A stretch of DNA of 5,550 bases, from contig JACCZO010000376.1 in the NCBI GenBank assembly GCA_013695925.1, positions 1 to 5,550 of the forward strand, read 5' to 3'. This DNA comes from Chthoniobacterales bacterium (GTDB lineage: Bacteria; Verrucomicrobiota; Verrucomicrobiia; Chthoniobacterales; UBA10450). The position numbers and the translations under genes were made by a program. Below are positions 5,351 to 5,550 of the stretch, piece after piece. Positions within the stretch are counted from its first letter, which is position 1; the number at the start of each line of letters is the position of its first letter. The notes beneath the pieces were generated by a model. That model did no database searches and was not told where the DNA came from. It saw nothing but the letters and a program-made list of their open reading frames with translations.

Positions 5351-5550
5351 GCTTCCGGCATCTCCAGTCGGGCCCAGAGTTCGCGGGGATGAATCGAAGC
5401 CAGCGCCGCCGTTAGGCAAACAATCAGCGCGATAAAAGCCCAGAACGACGTCCCGAGCGTGAGAGTGGCGAGCTTGCCCAGCTTGAGCAGACTAACGAGC
5501 GCGCCGAGAAGGAAGACCTCGATCATGTTCCAGCGCCGGGCCCAGAGCAC
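5347..5550 (-). CDS. pqiA: PqiA-domain membrane protein, C-terminal end (partial; first PqiA half)
   Basis: Only the last 67 residues are in the window; the frame is still open at 5550, and the GTG there is simply the edge, not a start. The visible part, RRWNMIEVFLLGALVSLLKLG, then FWAFIALIVCLTAALASI and HPRELWARLE, matches the end of a PqiA domain and aligns with VGRWSMVDIFVVAIL...VQLG...FDPRLIWD of the next gene. It spans the last two membrane helices and a short cytosolic tail. It ends in TGA at 5349-5347, overlapping the next ATG. The two genes together represent the double-domain PqiA found as one protein in E. coli. Two CTAACG motifs (5410 and 5492) lie in it, encoding LT and LVS. Confidence 0.88.
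   Translation of the reverse strand: MLWARRWNMIEVFLLGALVSLLKLGKLATLTLGTSFWAFIALIVCLTAALASIHPRELWARLEMPEA

Larger units (their letters stand above)
374..5497. repeat. Dispersed short motif family, consensus G(C/A)CTAACGA
   Basis: Exact CTAACG on the plus strand: 376, 1344, 2032, 2125, 5492 (start positions). On the minus strand (CGTTAG on plus): 758, 2925, 3145, 3710, 4461, 5410. A CTAACA variant lies at 1463. The base before CTAAC is C or A in all 12, the one before that is G in 10 of 12, and CG is followed by A in 10. The octamer GCCTAACG itself occurs six times (374, 2030, 2123, 3710, 4461, 5410). Copies sit in coding DNA of six of the seven genes, in several reading frames (encoding VR, LT, VS, PN, TN or a stop). 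Function unknown. Confidence 0.7.

Noticed and set aside
4694..5392. Plus-strand frame of 232 codons opposite the second PqiA gene
   Set aside because: Low-complexity, His/Arg/Gly-rich translation with no domain; the minus strand encodes a clear PqiA domain.

Overview
The window is GC-rich (around 60% by eye) and comes from a Gram-negative, outer-membrane-bearing bacterium. It carries a lipoprotein with a clean lipobox, an MCE/PqiB envelope lipid-transport cluster and a SurA-like chaperone start. Protein flavour and the multi-hairpin intergenic repeat suggest a soil Verrucomicrobia-type genome, but this is an impression and not a demonstrated assignment. All seven genes lie on the minus strand, so transcription runs from base 5550 towards base 1.

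Region 5550-2566 is a pqi (paraquat-inducible / intermembrane transport) operon. It holds the C-terminal end of a first PqiA-domain membrane protein, a second complete PqiA-domain protein joined by an ATGA overlap, a three-MCE-domain PqiB 2 nt further on, and a PqiC lipoprotein 11 nt after that. In Escherichia coli the two PqiA domains form one polypeptide; here they are two translationally coupled genes. Together they should form an inner-membrane module, a periplasm-spanning MCE tube and an outer-membrane lipoprotein partner.

Region 2565-2346 is intergenic. It contains a 154-bp element made of two inverted, homologous arms. Each arm has the same fixed segments and two hairpins whose stem sequences differ between arms while base pairing is kept. 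This is the most striking structural signal in the window.

Region 2345-1 is a second apparent operon: parB (no parA beside it), an M28-family membrane-anchored protein resembling animal-type glutaminyl cyclase (8-nt overlap with parB), and the N-terminal part of a SurA/PpiC-like secreted foldase (GTGA overlap) that runs off the window.

Overlaid on the genes is a short motif with consensus G(C/A)CTAACGA. It has 11 exact CTAACG cores plus one CTAACA variant, in both orientations and in several reading frames, and it accounts for almost every CTAA/TTAG in the window. It resembles a genome-wide iterated signal (for example of the DNA-uptake-sequence type) more than a codon-usage effect.
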